NCBI GenBank assembly: GCA_030411725.1
Contig: MU839836.1
Coordinates: 930,001-994,000 of the forward strand
DNA from: Echria macrotheca
Lineage: Eukaryota; Ascomycota; Sordariomycetes; Sordariales; Schizotheciaceae
DNA length: 64,000 nucleotides
Reading direction: 5' to 3'
The notes beneath the pieces were generated by a model. That model ran no database searches and was not told the origin of the DNA. It saw only the letters and a list, made by a program, of their open reading frames with translations. Each line of letters begins with the position of its first letter. The first letter of the stretch is position 1. Below, one piece after another: positions 20,975-32,871 of this stretch. The position numbers and the translations under genes were made by a program.

Positions 20975-23363
20975 TCATTTCTCTGGCGCGTTGAAACCGT
21001 CCACCAAGTCAGTATAAACATTCCGTCTGACTCCTTCACACAAGACCAATCCGTCCCGTTTTGGCAGTTTTCCTAGGGCCTCGACTACCCGCTCGTAGTT
21101 GCCAAAGAACTGATGGGTCCTCACATCCCCAGTCGCGGTTTCCTCCATCATCCCATGCCCCAGAGTAACTCCCCAGAGCTCACCCACCTTGATCGCATGA
21201 GCATCAACATCTCTGTCCCTCTCCAGCAGAACCGAGTAGACAGACCCGGTATACTCCACCTCACTTCCCGCCACATGTTTCGGAAATACCCAGCCCTCCT
21301 TCTGCGATATCAGGACTGGATGCCACGGAGTAACGAGCACCCCTTCGCCCACAAGGCATAATCTCTCTCCTTTCACCGGTGTCTTTAGCACCTCAATTAT
21401 TTTTCTCGGCCCTCTGGGTGTCAACACCATCATCTCAGGTCTCAGCGTGCTAATCGGGATGGCATCGCCGTGGTCATTATTCAACCCCGTTCCTGTTGCA
21501 AGAGACACCATCGAATCCTCTGCAAAGCAGGGGTTACTGGACCGGTTATAAGCTTTCATCTGAACTGTTCCCAGATATTGACTCCGTAGGCTTGGTTTAG
21601 GTGCTGGCAAAGAATCAAACGCCTTGTCGAGACTATCCCTGCATCTGATGAACAGGGGACTTTCTTTTCCGTACATCAGTGGCCCAGGATCCTTGAAGCT
21701 ATTACAGATCTGTCGCGCGTGTGCACACGCCAGACTGGGGAAGTAATGCCGGCCCCACCGGCGGTAATAGTCTTGATTGCTGAGTGCCACGGCAACCTGA
21801 CCTGTGCGCATTGGTCCACAGAGATCGTTAATAAGGGACTGACAAAAAGGGTCGGAGGCGTATTCGGGCGCCGAGGCAGGGAGACTGGCAAGAAAAGCGT
21901 CAAAAAGCTCAGTAATGTTTTTCGGGAGATCCAGTAAGTTCATGTGCTCCCGATCAGGCTGAAGTGAACTGAAGGAAGAGAGATAGGTTATAAGAGCGGA
22001 GCGGGAGACTTGATAGACGATTTCTGATGGGGTAAGGGACAGTGAAGGCTTGCAAATGTCCCAAGTTGTTACGATAGTCTCTTTTGTGCGCTCGAAACGT
22101 TTGTATTCGAGAGCAGCGGTGGCTTTTAGTGGTTGTCGTTCCACAATGCTAGCTGATCGGCTGCTTTTGAATCCAGGGTTATATCGTAGATAAATGTCGC
22201 GAGGATGACCGTATTGGATGTTGCCGAGAGAGATTGTCAACTGCATGGTGGCATTGGGGCCAAAGCCCTCAGTTCGAATAGGCTCTTGCTTCTCCACGGA
22301 CTCTCCGGTCGTTTCTTCGAGGCCCAGAGTCGCCGGGTAGCTTAGCCGCAGAACGGTATTTGTGGCATAAGTTGATTGAAGGTTGGCGACCGCATGAACG
22401 AAAACAGTTCCCTGCTTTTGTCAGAACGTCAAAGCTTATTTTGAGTGCAGAGAACCTACGATCATTCCAGCATCCGGGATAAACGAGTAATTGCCGCCCC
22501 CAATCTCGGCAATAGACTTGAGTAAGCCGGATTTAAGCTTGTATCCGAACCCGAACGTGTGAATTGTAGCTGGGAGTGGGCCCATGTCGCGTAGCATTGG
22601 GATATAACCTCGTGGAGGGCACCTGACAGAAGTTAGTTATTTAAAACAATATGTGGATTCGCAAGACATGCATGTAGTTTGGTATACCGTCAGTAAGTAC
22701 CATAAGCGCCGGAACATTTCCGGTAAAGGGCTGTGTATTGAAAAGTTCAATTCCTTTCTTGATTCCGGCCCATAGATTTGTGTTGCGCACTGGTTCCAGA
22801 TTTTCGATCTCTATTCCCGTCTTTCTCTTATTTTCTGGCTCCATCGGCGTAAGTTCCTGGACGAACTATTCCATGAAATGTGAGCTGCAATTCACTACTT
22901 CCTAGGGATAATCTCTCACCTCTACGTCATCGGAAAAAGTGACGATGCCTAATCGATCGCGTTCGTTCAGAGGTTCCATTACGGTCCTGGCGGCATGTTT
23001 CGTGAGATCCAAAACCGATAGACCGTTACGTTCCTTACTCTCTCCAGGTCCACTCGGAACAGGGGCCTCATCGGACATGCTGGCGGAAACATCGATGACT
23101 AGGACGATGTCGCAAGGGACATGTACGAGATTTGGATCGAGGGGCTCGCTCGGTGGTCGGATTTTAACTAGGAGACCGTCCTCCGAAGGAAGGGGGTAGA
23201 CTTTTAGCTCTGGCTGTTGATCCGAGAGGGGTAATTCCCGTATTGGCAGAATCCGCTCCCCATTTCCATAATTGTCCTCGCTTTTGGGGTAGTCGATTTC
23301 ATCGTAGCCGATTACTGTGTATTCGCTATCCGGATATTCGATGTTCGTGAGTGGGTTCTCCAT
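20975..23363 (-). CDS. vWA-Vint (Hint-domain) protein
   Basis: Exons 23363-22920, 22865-22672, 22622-22460 and 22411-20975 give 745 residues. A von Willebrand A domain starts near residue 86 with an intact metal site (D91-x-S93-x-S95; later TDG). The Vwaint linker region follows, then a Vint domain from about residue 562. It begins with the expected Cys (NPCFAEDSM), has the TPWHP motif, and ends with LGHGM. Vint is a Hint-fold, intein/hedgehog-like module, so autoprocessing at the Cys is possible. Such vWA-Hint proteins are known in fungi, often with RING or U-box partners; none is visible here. The second intron seems to use a GC donor (AT|GCATGT at 22671), needed to join PNYM to CPPRGYI. 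The upstream in-frame extension to 23687 is not favoured, because ATG 23363 begins the conserved part. Confidence 0.85.
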
Positions 23364-24158
23364 TGTAATTGGTTCGTGGGACCTCAACTGGTTAAAACGC
23401 GGTAATAAGAATGTAAGGCTGTAATGGTTAAGCAAGATGGTGAGAGGGACGTGTGGAAATGTGAAGGTTATATACCCAGCCCTTTGAGACCGAACCCTGT
23501 CATATTTGGTCGAAGCGGGACGTGGGAGGTGCCATTTCACTGATATGAGGACCGCGCAAGCAGCTAAACTTTCGCAAATGTCAAAAAATGCGGTTAGGGC
23601 TCTCAGCTCGTTTCCCAGCACACGGATTCGTCTCGCTCTCGGGAACGCGGTATCAGCCCAGTGACCAAAGATACTTGGATTGAACATGTGGCAAACGAAT
23701 GGGATTAGCTTGACTCCGGCAGGTACAATGCGGCATGTTTATGGACGGACCAGAAAGACAGTGACAATTCCTATACACGCCGTCTGCAAATAGAAAGAGG
23801 GGGGTGCTGGACTTGGCTTTTGACAAAAGCCCAGCTACAATGACAGAATAGCCTTAGGGTTAAAGGCCGCATCGGACCACTATTCCCTCTTTATGGCGTG
23901 CCCGATGACCTGGGCGCGAATAACAGTCAGCAAAATACTATGGAATCGAGGACAGCAGAACCTCCCAGAAGCGGCGCCGGCCCCGGATGTTGAAATATTT
24001 GTATTTCTGGTGAATCGCGTGTCCCGCACCACCATATCTGGCGCCCGCGAAAGATCTGGAGGTTGTGGCTCTGTTTACCTAAGTACTGGCACAGGAAGGG
24101 GACAAACTCATTCTCAACCGTGGAGAGAAACTGCACCGAGGTCTGTTGACCTAGCCTG
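23364..24158. other. Upstream region of the vWA-Vint gene, no other gene
   Basis: The frame of the first exon stays open to 23687 but its sequence is unlike a protein start. No further gene is supported. Confidence 0.45.
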
Positions 24159-24494
24159 TCACCACCAGTCCCCCTTAAGGGCTTCTTGCGCTAGTTTTAC
24201 ATCCAGTGCCCTCCGCTTGTAGGTCTCCATCTTTACACTCTGGTCTTCCACTTCCTCTATGTCTCCATCCACCTTCGTTCTCTGTCCCTCCGCTCTCTTT
24301 CGCACTTCTTCCCTGTCGATATATATCACCATTACACCCCTGCGCAGCGATATTTGGAAATGGCCTTCGCCGAACTCTTTCACTAGTAAGTCGGATAATA
24401 CTTGTGGTTGAATATTTTCGGGGCGCTGAGCGTAGACGACGTGCGTTGAATCCTCCCGGAGGTATTTTAGCTTCGTTCCGGTGCGATAGGGCAT
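24159..24494 (-). CDS. Hypothetical small protein
   Basis: Starting at ATG 24494 the frame encodes 111 residues. The N-terminal half is a mixed alpha/beta-like sequence (PYRTGTKLKYLRED, LSDLLVKEFGEGHFQISLRRGVMVIYID) and the second half is charged and helical. It is probably real given its even composition, but the family has no function I can name. The frame extends upstream to an ATG at 24530. Confidence 0.45.
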   Translation of the reverse strand: MPYRTGTKLKYLREDSTHVVYAQRPENIQPQVLSDLLVKEFGEGHFQISLRRGVMVIYIDREEVRKRAEGQRTKVDGDIEEVEDQSVKMETYKRRALDVKLAQEALKGDWW

Positions 24495-24689
24495 TCTGAG
24501 GTGCTGTGATGCTATAGACGCTTGGATCAAAGTTTAATATTGTTGTCGTTATGTTAACGCATTTTTGACATCAGCATGGCAAGTTAGGCGGCGGGCAAAA
24601 GTGAACATAGGTAATGGGCAAAAAGGCGTGTCTGGTTTATAAAGATATTGTAGAGGCCGTGCACCTTTTGATACTCAGGGACGGATCTT

Positions 24690-25255
24690 CTCTCTCTTAC
24701 GGTTCCTTCGAACTGAAGTGCTCGACTCCAGCATACCAAGTATTTGCAGCAATAGCGGTCGCGAGACCGACAATGTTGTGAGTCGCAAAGTGACTTGGCA
24801 CCTTTCCACCACGACCCGTAGGTCCCGTACTCGCCTTGGCTTTGACCGAAAGCCACATGGGTCTGCCGGTAGACAAAGACATAGATGCTCGTCAGGACCG
24901 GCTTTAGCGTCATCTCGCCGCGGCCCACCAGCGCATTCTGGAGATCAATCGCCACTAACCCACCTTCCCATTGCTTGACTTTGGGATTGTCTTCATTGGC
25001 TACCGCGAAAAAGGAGGCTACAGCAGCGCCATCTGGGTCAGCGATGCAGCCCCCCCCCCCAGCCTCCTCTTTGAAATAGAGGCCTTACTTTGGGGTGGTA
25101 AACTGGTCCAGAAACTGGGTCGGATTCTTCCCCGAAGAGACGCCTCTTGGGACTGGCCAACTTTCGGGCTCCTTCACAGTGTGGACTCGCTCTACGGCCA
25201 CAAAGGTCTCTCCGATTTAAGACTAACCATTGGACGCCTACGCCGTGCTTTACGT
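24690..25255 (-). pseudogene. Broken gene of unknown product
   Basis: The minus strand carries a coherent protein-like reading from about 25220 down to 24700 (for example HTVKEPESWPVPRGVSSGK, DNPKVKQWEGGLVAIDLQNA, then KVPSHFATHNIVGLATAIAA). It is interrupted by a TAA near 25095 and by a frameshift near 24850, where the reading moves to another frame. A run of 10-11 C at about 25050-25060 (plus strand) may mark an indel. The repeated breaks make it a pseudogene. I could not identify the family. Confidence 0.5.
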
Positions 25256-26161
25256 TCGCATTCTATTCCATAATTATCCAAAACGTTGCCATGCTCGCGG
25301 ACTCGGAGTTATTGATACCACAACTAAGTGAGACAACACCGTTACTTGAGGGAACAGTTGAAAAACGACGCCACACGCTTAGATTTTGGCCTCACCGACT
25401 TCGACTGACCCTCAAAGTAGGCCCTTTAATAATTATTCGTATACCCACCACGAAAAAGGAGACCCGATAAATCACAACGTAACTCCTAGACCAGAGTATA
25501 AAACAAACCTAATTCCTCCACTTAAGTACTAGACCTGAAGCTTAACGTTTCGAGGCTGAGGAAATGTGGCTTCGAAAGTATCACTAATGATGAAAGCCAT
25601 CAATGGTGCGTCAGGCGCCGAGGCAAAGACCAGCATCCAAAGATGATGGTATAGCGGAATCGACAACCTGATGGCCCGGCACCCCAGCGGGATACGTCAA
25701 ACTCGAACTGTCCGGTGGCACAGCGAAGCTATATTTTTAGGGTTTCCTCGGCGCTATCTCCAGCTTTTAGAAGCTGCTAGAATATTCTTCCGAGCAAGTG
25801 GATCGTAGGGTTGGAATGAACCGTTTTTAGACCATGCATGTAATCTGTTCCTCTCGGGATTTTGGTGTAACGTAATTTCCTAACTCCGGTTACTGTAAAT
25901 TTCCAGTTGGTGAATTTATCCGCTAATCGCGCGCTTAAAAAATTGCCTGAAAGGATGTGGAATGACTTTTGCCGAGATTTTAGCTTGCATAACTGACATC
26001 GCCGCTACTCCACTCTGCATAGCCAACAAACAATAATTTTTAGCACCACATCGATGTGTGTTACTCACAGCCGCCAGTATATATGGGATCTAAACCGCCG
26101 TTGAACGAGAGAATGATCCTCGCAAAGGCCATCAGCACAACAAACAACCACCGAATCAAGC
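25256..26161. other. Intergenic, nothing recognised
   Basis: AT content rises; no coherent frame is seen on either strand. Confidence 0.45.
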
Positions 26162-26691
26162 ATGTCTTACACAAACCGGCCCTTCTCCCATCGGAATGGA
26201 GCGCCACTTTCTCATGTAAGTAGCTGCATTCTATATTTTGAGTCGTACTCAAATTTAGATAGGGCTCCTCTACTGTGCCCTGGAGTGGTCCTACCGAGCT
26301 GCTCGAACACATTGCACAACCCATCAGTGTTGGTGATTCGAGACTGCACATTGCAACAGCGTCTATGTGCCAGATGAGCGAGTGCTTTTCGAGTATAAGT
26401 CTTGAACACACTATGACCTTGACATATCTGAGCAATAACGGTCAAGTAGCAGCATGTTGGAGGGAGCTGTTTTTTGGTCTATATGAAAAGTATGCGGAAT
26501 TGGAGGAGAGATATGAGGAGGCCTTGGCTGCTAATTTTCAACTGGAAAACGAAATTGCAGAGAAAGCTAAAACCATCCGGAGGAAGGACGATTTCATTGG
26601 TCTCTTTCAAAAGGAGATCGATAGACTCGAGGCACATATTGCAGTGGCTCGGCGAGGGTGTGAGACCGATCAAGTGGGGCAAGCAAGCTAA
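26162..26691 (+). CDS. Small coiled-coil protein
   Basis: Exons 26162-26215 and 26263-26691 (47-nt intron, GTAAGT donor) give 160 residues. The C-terminal half is a continuous heptad-like helix (LYEKYAELEERYEEALAANF, then KEIDRLEAHIAVARRG). The N-terminal half is polar. The splice removes the need for a non-ATG start in the second exon and keeps one frame throughout. Function unknown; it belongs to the set of short coiled-coil genes in this window. Confidence 0.55.
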
Positions 26692-26797
26692 ATGGAGAAG
26701 ATCAAGGAAATCGTTCTAGGTTGAAGTAGCTAATACATTTTTCTGCTAATAAGCATTCTTTTCGGTATTTAAGTAGTAGCGAAAAAGAAGGAGCTTG

Positions 26798-28676
26798 TTA
26801 AACTTCCCACCCTTCGCTCAGTTCACCCACATTGCCACTCTTATATTTCCTGGGACGGAAATCTAACTCCTTTATCGAGATGGTATCATCAACTCGATCT
26901 TGAAGCAACCTACGTATCTCATCACTTATCTCATTGTTTACACATACTGACTCAAAGGTAAGTAATAACCCATGAGAATTTTCCAATCGATTCAAGGCAG
27001 AACTTACAACAGATGACAGTCCGGCCTTTTCGTTTATTCATTTCAGATTCGATAACTTCCTTGCAATCTATAGCCTTGTAGTTCATGATAATACGACGCC
27101 CAAACGGTATGCGGGCCTGCGGTTGCGGCTGGGTGTATTTGCTTGGCTTTGGAAGAAAGCCGTCCAAGATAAAAACATGAATTTCAAGAATCTTAATCAT
27201 GTTAGAATTGGCTCCATGAATAGATTATCTAGGTAATTGTGAACTTTACCTGGCCGGTATCTTCTTCTAGAAGTCGATCCAGTCTATTAGCCACCCAACC
27301 TGTCTGTACTATTAGAGAATCAGCATATGCACTTAACTAAGATAAATGGGTGACTTACTCTCCGAATCGACTTGCCAAAAAAGCGCAATCCTCCTCGTTT
27401 TAACTTCGCATTTAAGGTAGCCGTCGAGAAGCTGATCAACGTAAGACAGTTGCCCTGCTATTCCTACACCGGTCGCGAAGAGTAAAACTGTCCCGTAGGA
27501 GTCAAGGCAGAGCTCTTTTCCATATGGGCCTTCAATGACTGCTCTCATACCAGCATCTCCACGGAGATAATGCTCTTTGTGCAGAGCTATCTCTTCAGGG
27601 CCACGAGCGAGAAAGTTTTCCCGATGCATGAAAAGGTGCTTCGTAAACCCTTTTTGTTTCTGAACAATAAGTACTGCAAAATAGTCATCGTTGTCACGAT
27701 ACCACCAGGCTATGTAAAACGGATGAAGCTGAGCAAAAGCGGTATAACTTACCCCTGGTACACAGAGGTAAATATATTGGCCCGCGCGTGGCTGCCACGT
27801 TCTTGCCATCCTAATATGTACGTGAACAGCATCTGACAACTCGATATCGTCTCCATTTAAGTTTGGATATGTTATGCGGCGTATTATTGCCCGAGGAAGA
27901 GGCTTCTTATACTTTACATTACGGTAGAGTATCTGTGCAAATCTGACGATTCCGCCGAGGATTTGAAGACAAGCGCCTACAAAAAGATACAGTGTAGGAG
28001 ATGCCTGAAGTGGTGTCGGTGTATGAAGGTATATGGCAGCAACAGCTCCTACGCTAAATATGAGGTGGGAATGAAAGAATATCTCGTACCACCGAGGGCG
28101 CAAAAAGCCAGACAGTAGAATAGACAGAAAAATTGCTGCTGCCTGAGTTGTGTCAGCATCTTAGTCCAGCTGCTCAGATATGTTTCTTACCAGAAGACCA
28201 GTGATTTCTGACAGAGTATCGAACCTCGGATGGTAGATAGCCCATGCTGCAGCAAAATGGATAATTCCCTCCATAAGCGCAACTCTCCCCAGCCATCGAT
28301 GCATTCGTGCGTACGCCCGTAAGCCAATGCCGCATTGACTTGCTACAATATTCATCTGACCTCCTGCAAAAAGTGGCATAAGATTAATCACAGAGAGCAA
28401 TCCAGACCGTCCGACGAGCCCAGGTACATCTTTCACATTAATTGATAAAGCAAAAGCATTAGCTGATAGGAATGCGACGAGAATCAGTAGGTCAAACCGC
28501 GTTGTTTTGCCAGATATACTAACGAATCGGGGTATCTGTGGGTAGAACAGGTGCTTAAGAAAAAACACTTTTCCATGGGCTTGAACGACTCTGCCTATGG
28601 AAAAAATGACGGAGAGTAAAATGTATGATGCTATGAGGCTTCCTAACGCAATAGCGTACCAAGCGGTGATATGCAT
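26798..28676 (-). CDS. Ferric reductase (FRE/NOX-like flavocytochrome b)
   Basis: Five exons: 28676-28191, 28142-27359, 27308-27250, 27191-27008 and 26946-26798, 553 residues, all phases consistent. Membrane helices carry two haem-binding His pairs with the usual spacing (H126/H140 and H188/H202). An HPF motif of the FAD-binding domain (LHPFYIAWW), GPYGKEL, and the NADPH-site glycine motif FATGVGIAGQLSYVDQLL follow. The enzyme moves electrons from cytosolic NADPH across the membrane, in this family usually to extracellular Fe(III) or Cu(II). The protein is shorter than many FRE proteins (600-750 residues), mainly at the N-terminus, and no signal peptide is visible. No iron permease or multicopper oxidase lies next to it. 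The C-terminus lacks the usual CGP triplet; it reads CVNN instead. Confidence 0.85.
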
Positions 28677-28867
28677 GATGATGGCGAGGTGAGAAAATTT
28701 GGCTCAGCAGCGCGTAAAGGCGGAACTCTAACTTTAAATACAAGCGCGAGGACTAAAAATGGACCATGGTACAGCCACGCCCATTCTGGACATGCCCCAG
28801 TTTTTGGCCCAAGGGCTAATCGTATTTTAACCCCAAATCTCCAGTTCGGCGTCAGTCCATTCAAGAT

Positions 28868-29346
28868 ATGGCATGGCAGGTAAAAATGGTCGTTTCAAAA
28901 CCAACGGCAAGAAGATACAAAAGAAAGCTCAGACGAAACCTGGAGGGTTTGCTGAGCAAATGCTACAAATATGGGGAGCTAAAAGGTGTAGAGCTGGCCT
29001 TGTATATTGATTACACGGAGAAAGGGGAATTCGTATCCTACGAATCAGACGGGTTCTCCTCCCACAGCAAGATTTTAGAAAAGGTAAGCGAGATCTTCGG
29101 CGAATACTCACAGCACGAGCTGACCTTGATCAGAAGCTGAACCCTAAGTCCCGAAATTATACTCCACGAGACGTAAAAAGCAAATTACACGTAGACACAC
29201 CTGACGCCGATGCCGAGAAAGGGACCAAAAACCGAGTGGGAACCGCAAGAAGGACTAAGACAAGATCAGTGCAAGAGCCGACTGCAAACGAATTCCCGGA
29301 GTTTCCGGAATTTCGGCTGTCGATACTAGAGCAAGGCCGTGGTTGA
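28868..29346 (+). CDS. Small MADS-box-like protein
   Basis: Exons 28868-29083 and 29134-29346 (50-nt intron with CTGAC branch), 142 residues; ATG 28886 is an alternative start. The segment RRNLEGLLSKCYKYGELKGV followed by ELALYIDYTEKGEF resembles the helix and strand of a MADS-box, where a basic helix packs on a hydrophobic beta hairpin. It matches short fungal SRF-like proteins, which after the box carry a Ser/Pro segment and a TPxD motif, as here. If right, it is a DNA-binding protein. The similarity is by eye only. Confidence 0.5.
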
Positions 29347-30312
29347 TATGTCAATAGAGCACGCTGCTGAAGGATTCAGCCTGGAATTCTGCGTGACAGA
29401 TTAGTAAATGTATTGCAATGTGTCTAGTATCCCTCACCAAAACCCGCTATCGGTCTCGGCATTTGAGCACTTATGATGCTTCAGATTTGCCGGCCTTTGG
29501 CGCTTATTAACCGTCAAACAGCCTGTTCCAACTGATGGAATATCTATGCATGTTATTACAAAACCGATTTCCTCTGAATTCTCTCCTGCGGTCGTGTGGC
29601 GCACGCGCTTGATTCCCAGGAAGATGGCAGGTGACACAAGCATCTATGCAACCCGGCTATGTTACCCGGCAGCTATGTTACACGGCGGCTATGCCAGCTG
29701 GCGGCTGTGCGACCCGGCGGCTATGAACCGTTGATGCGGGGGCTCGACCCATTGGAACAATTGGCTTACCGGGAAAAATTCTTGATTACCAATCACAATA
29801 CCTTGTTTTGACGTCATTCATCTATTCGGCCAACGCACGACGAAGAATGTTGACTAGGAATTGCGTTACAACCCGGTAGGAAAATTACATACCACAGTAT
29901 GCGGTAACTGATATTAGGGGCTTCAAACGTGGGGCTTGCACGGGGTCCCGTATCTGGGTTCCAACATGAAAGGCTGATGAGCAGCATGGGCTAAATTCAG
30001 ACCACAGATACGAAGACAGCCTTCCATCGCTAATTTCGGTGTCTGTTGTCTTCCCATTATTATCCTTGGTGGCTCAGGCGTGTTAAATTTGTCACAGAAG
30101 GCCTAAATCTAGGACCTACTTTTTAAGTTTGCGCCTCTTGCCGAGTTTGTGATTTCACTCGCATCAGTGATGAGTCCCTCTCTCGTGATATCGCGTTAAT
30201 ATAAGGTCGCCGGCGTCGCCTCCATGCAAAGTCTGGGTTTTCGTCAAACGAAATTTTATCTTTCAGCAGCCTGGCCAACATCACTACAGTAACCTCTGCT
30301 TCGACGGACAAT
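29347..30312. other. Intergenic with a 16-bp tandem repeat
   Basis: No gene is supported. The tandem repeat at 29651-29727 is listed separately. Confidence 0.5.
29651..29727. repeat. Imperfect 16-bp tandem repeat, about 5 units
   Basis: Units of the type ACCCGGCGGCTATGAA follow one another: a 13-base first unit, then four units of 16 bases with substitutions. Related GCTATGTTACCCGG-like words occur near 42485 and, reversed, near 48190. Confidence 0.75.
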
Positions 30313-31529
30313 ATGAGCTTCCAATCTGATGAAAGAAGTCCAAAGGCAGTGGTCCACATGCCTGAGGCAATGCCGCCGGCTGCGCAGATTTCTAATACAC
30401 ATGCTTTCAACCCAACCGGCGTTCAGCCTACAGTTAACCGCCAGAGGACTTCTCTTGTAAGGTCAGAGATCTCAGGACAACCGGTAACAAGCTATTCTCC
30501 CCCTCTGAGAGAAAGCAACTAACGATTAACTAGTGTACTGTCCCGGCCAGGAGATCACGACAAGAGGATCCCTTGGGCTACGATTTGATGATTGCGGCCC
30601 AGTATATTGCATCAGCACGCCAGGGACTCACCTCGTTATACGGTGCTCTCAATGAGTCGATATCGGCTCGCAATTCTCTTGAGCGCACATCGGTTCCTAC
30701 TCAGAGGAAACTAGAAACATTGACTGCAGAATACGACAACTTGCACCAATATTGCAGAGACATCCATCAGCGGTACAAAACTCTTCAGGATCAGTACAAT
30801 TGCGTAACAGCCGATCTTGAAAAGGCTAAGGCAGGCCAAGTGGAACTCCAGACTACGAAAGCCGAGCTTCAGAAGACTAAAACCGAGCTTGAAGAACTTC
30901 GAGTGCTCAGAGAGACGGTTGAAGTTGAGCTCCAACGGACACAGAACGAGCTCACGGCACTTTCGGATTGGAGAACTCAGGAATGCCGGGAATACAACAG
31001 CATCATCGAAACCCTCCGACAGTCCGTTCAAGAAAGAGACACTAAACTGACAGCGATGGAAGGTGATCTTGAGCGGGAGCTGAAATACGCTCTGAGAGCC
31101 ATCCAAGACAACCAAGCGGCGGAGGCTGAGGTCTCAAAACTCAAAGACATCATTGCGACATACGAATTGCGTATCCGCGACCTTGAGGGCCAGAACCTCA
31201 GGGCCGAGGAAGAAGTAATGAGAAAAGTTCAGCTTGGGGACCCGCTGGAAGATGAGAACGCCAGAAAAAATATTCAGCTCCAGTCCGAGGTTGAAAGTCT
31301 GAAAAAGAGTTTGAGCGATGCGGAGGAGGCTAGGAAGAGGTTGGAAGCAGACGAGACGCGGTTCCGAGATGAGAATGCCTCACTCAGTCAGCAGCTTGGG
31401 GTCGTGAAGGAGGTGCTTGCTGTGAGATTTCCCGAAATTGATATTGATGGTGATCTGGGAAATCTCTCCTCGATCATTGATAAGAACTTGGGGGCGAGGG
31501 GAAAGAAGAGGAGACGATGTGGGAAGTAA
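30313..31529 (+). CDS. Coiled-coil protein
   Basis: Exons 30313-30483 and 30534-31529 (50-nt intron with ACTAAC), 388 residues. The N-terminal 75 residues are polar and probably disordered. From about residue 100 to 345 the protein is a nearly continuous coiled coil (for example QTTKAELQKTKTELEELRVL and VESLKKSLSDAEEARKRLEA). It ends in a basic cluster (GKKRRR), a likely nuclear-localisation signal. Without the intron the second exon would lack a nearby ATG upstream. No family is recognised; generic similarity to myosin-tail or SMC-like coils is not informative. Confidence 0.65.
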
Positions 31530-32720
31530 GGTTTTTGGGGGGGGGGGGGGGAGTTGGCGTTGGGGTTGGGTTTTGAGTTTTGAGTTTTGAGTTTTGGGGA
31601 GTGGGCACTTCATTTGTTGCGAATTGTTCTCAAATGAGATTTTTAGTTCACTTTTACTTTTTTGGAATCAGGAATTATTTGGACATAGAGACTCATGATC
31701 CGTGGCTGCCTCAATTCAATAACATACTTTCTACGTATATGTATTTGACCTGTCACAGGTTGTTCAAGAGATCTGATCTAAGCGGCTGTGTTTCTTTGAA
31801 TTCCAAACTCCTAGTGCAACAGGCCATTCTCGCTCGAAGATCTATTTCGTGGTTTCACATTGTTATTTACTCTGTCCATTTAGAAGCCTTAATTTACTTG
31901 AGCTGGAGCAAAATTTTGCTTGCTCTTTCGACTTAGACAAATCTTTTTGTTAGATATCACCCGTTTATTTGTTAGGTTCTGCGTATCTGGTTCCACAGCA
32001 CTGCGTAGTGGCCCAGAACTGGGCTCATTGCCCAAAATTTGGCCAAGGAGCTAAGATGGTTACCTCTCCCGTTCTATTGTTAGAAATAGCGAACTGCTTG
32101 CCGAATCGACCGGTTCCAATGCAGGCAACATCGCTGTGGGGGGTTGGTGAGATGAACCCCATTTTGGTTTCCGGGTAAATTTATCGATTAAATAGATGTT
32201 TTCGGCTCCAAGTACCTGGGTCCTTTGACTCAAGTGAACACCGCCAACCTAGAAAGATGCGGTTATAGGCAAAATTAACCACTTGCTACACAAGGCGGGG
32301 GTGCACACAAAACACGCCGCAATCACCCCACATTCCTCTGGATTCTACACTGTTCTTCCTCCTAATTGGGCAATGCTAAAATCCGTCTTCGGTCAAAAAA
32401 ATCTGCCTGTCTACTTTCAGCTATGCAGCATCGGCTACCACCCTGACAGCTTGTGCCCCTGCATGTTCGTGCTCAGCCAATGTGTGGATAAGAATCAATT
32501 TTTGGTCCAAGTTCGCGCCGAGGAACACTTCCCATGCTGTGTCAGAGCCAGCCACCATGTTCCCGACAACGACTGTTCGCGAAAATTGAAACTGGCGGCA
32601 AAGCATGACTCGACAAGCCCCCTGAACTCATTCTATAATTTGCCTATCGGCCTCCAGCGTGGGGCGGTACTTAGCACCTAGGGTTGTGGTGTTCCTACCT
32701 CTATGGAGAATTTTTAGACA
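31530..32720. other. Intergenic with simple repeats
   Basis: A poly-G run (about 31537-31551) and four copies of GTTTTGA (about 31569-31597) follow the coiled-coil gene. A TSD-less, frame-poor stretch continues to 32720; overlapping frames at 32283-32681 (plus) and 32421-32606 (minus) cannot be told apart. Confidence 0.45.
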
Positions 32721-32855
32721 ATGTCTCTATTTCTGGATAACACTCCATCTAATGATGAAGAAATACCTGTATATGCAGCGATTACACTAGATAAAGACGG
32801 ACCACCCACCTTATCCTGTCTCCCAGAAGTGTTAACAGGAAGCATTACTGAGTAG
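32721..32855 (+). CDS. Possible 44-residue peptide
   Basis: An ATG-initiated frame of 44 codons, acidic and polar, directly upstream of the small membrane protein gene. It lies in a different phase and no splice joins them well. It may be an upstream ORF or a lost first exon. Confidence 0.2.
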   Translation: MSLFLDNTPSNDEEIPVYAAITLDKDGPPTLSCLPEVLTGSITE

Positions 32856-32871
32856 ATCAGTCTTTGTTAGC

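Noticed and set aside
23364..23687. N-terminal extension of the vWA-Vint gene
   Set aside because: The frame is open but the conserved protein starts at ATG 23363, and the extension has no protein-like character.
20975..28676. A shared cluster of vWA-Vint and ferric reductase genes
   Set aside because: The genes are about 3.4 kb apart, separated by unrelated and broken genes, and belong to different pathways.
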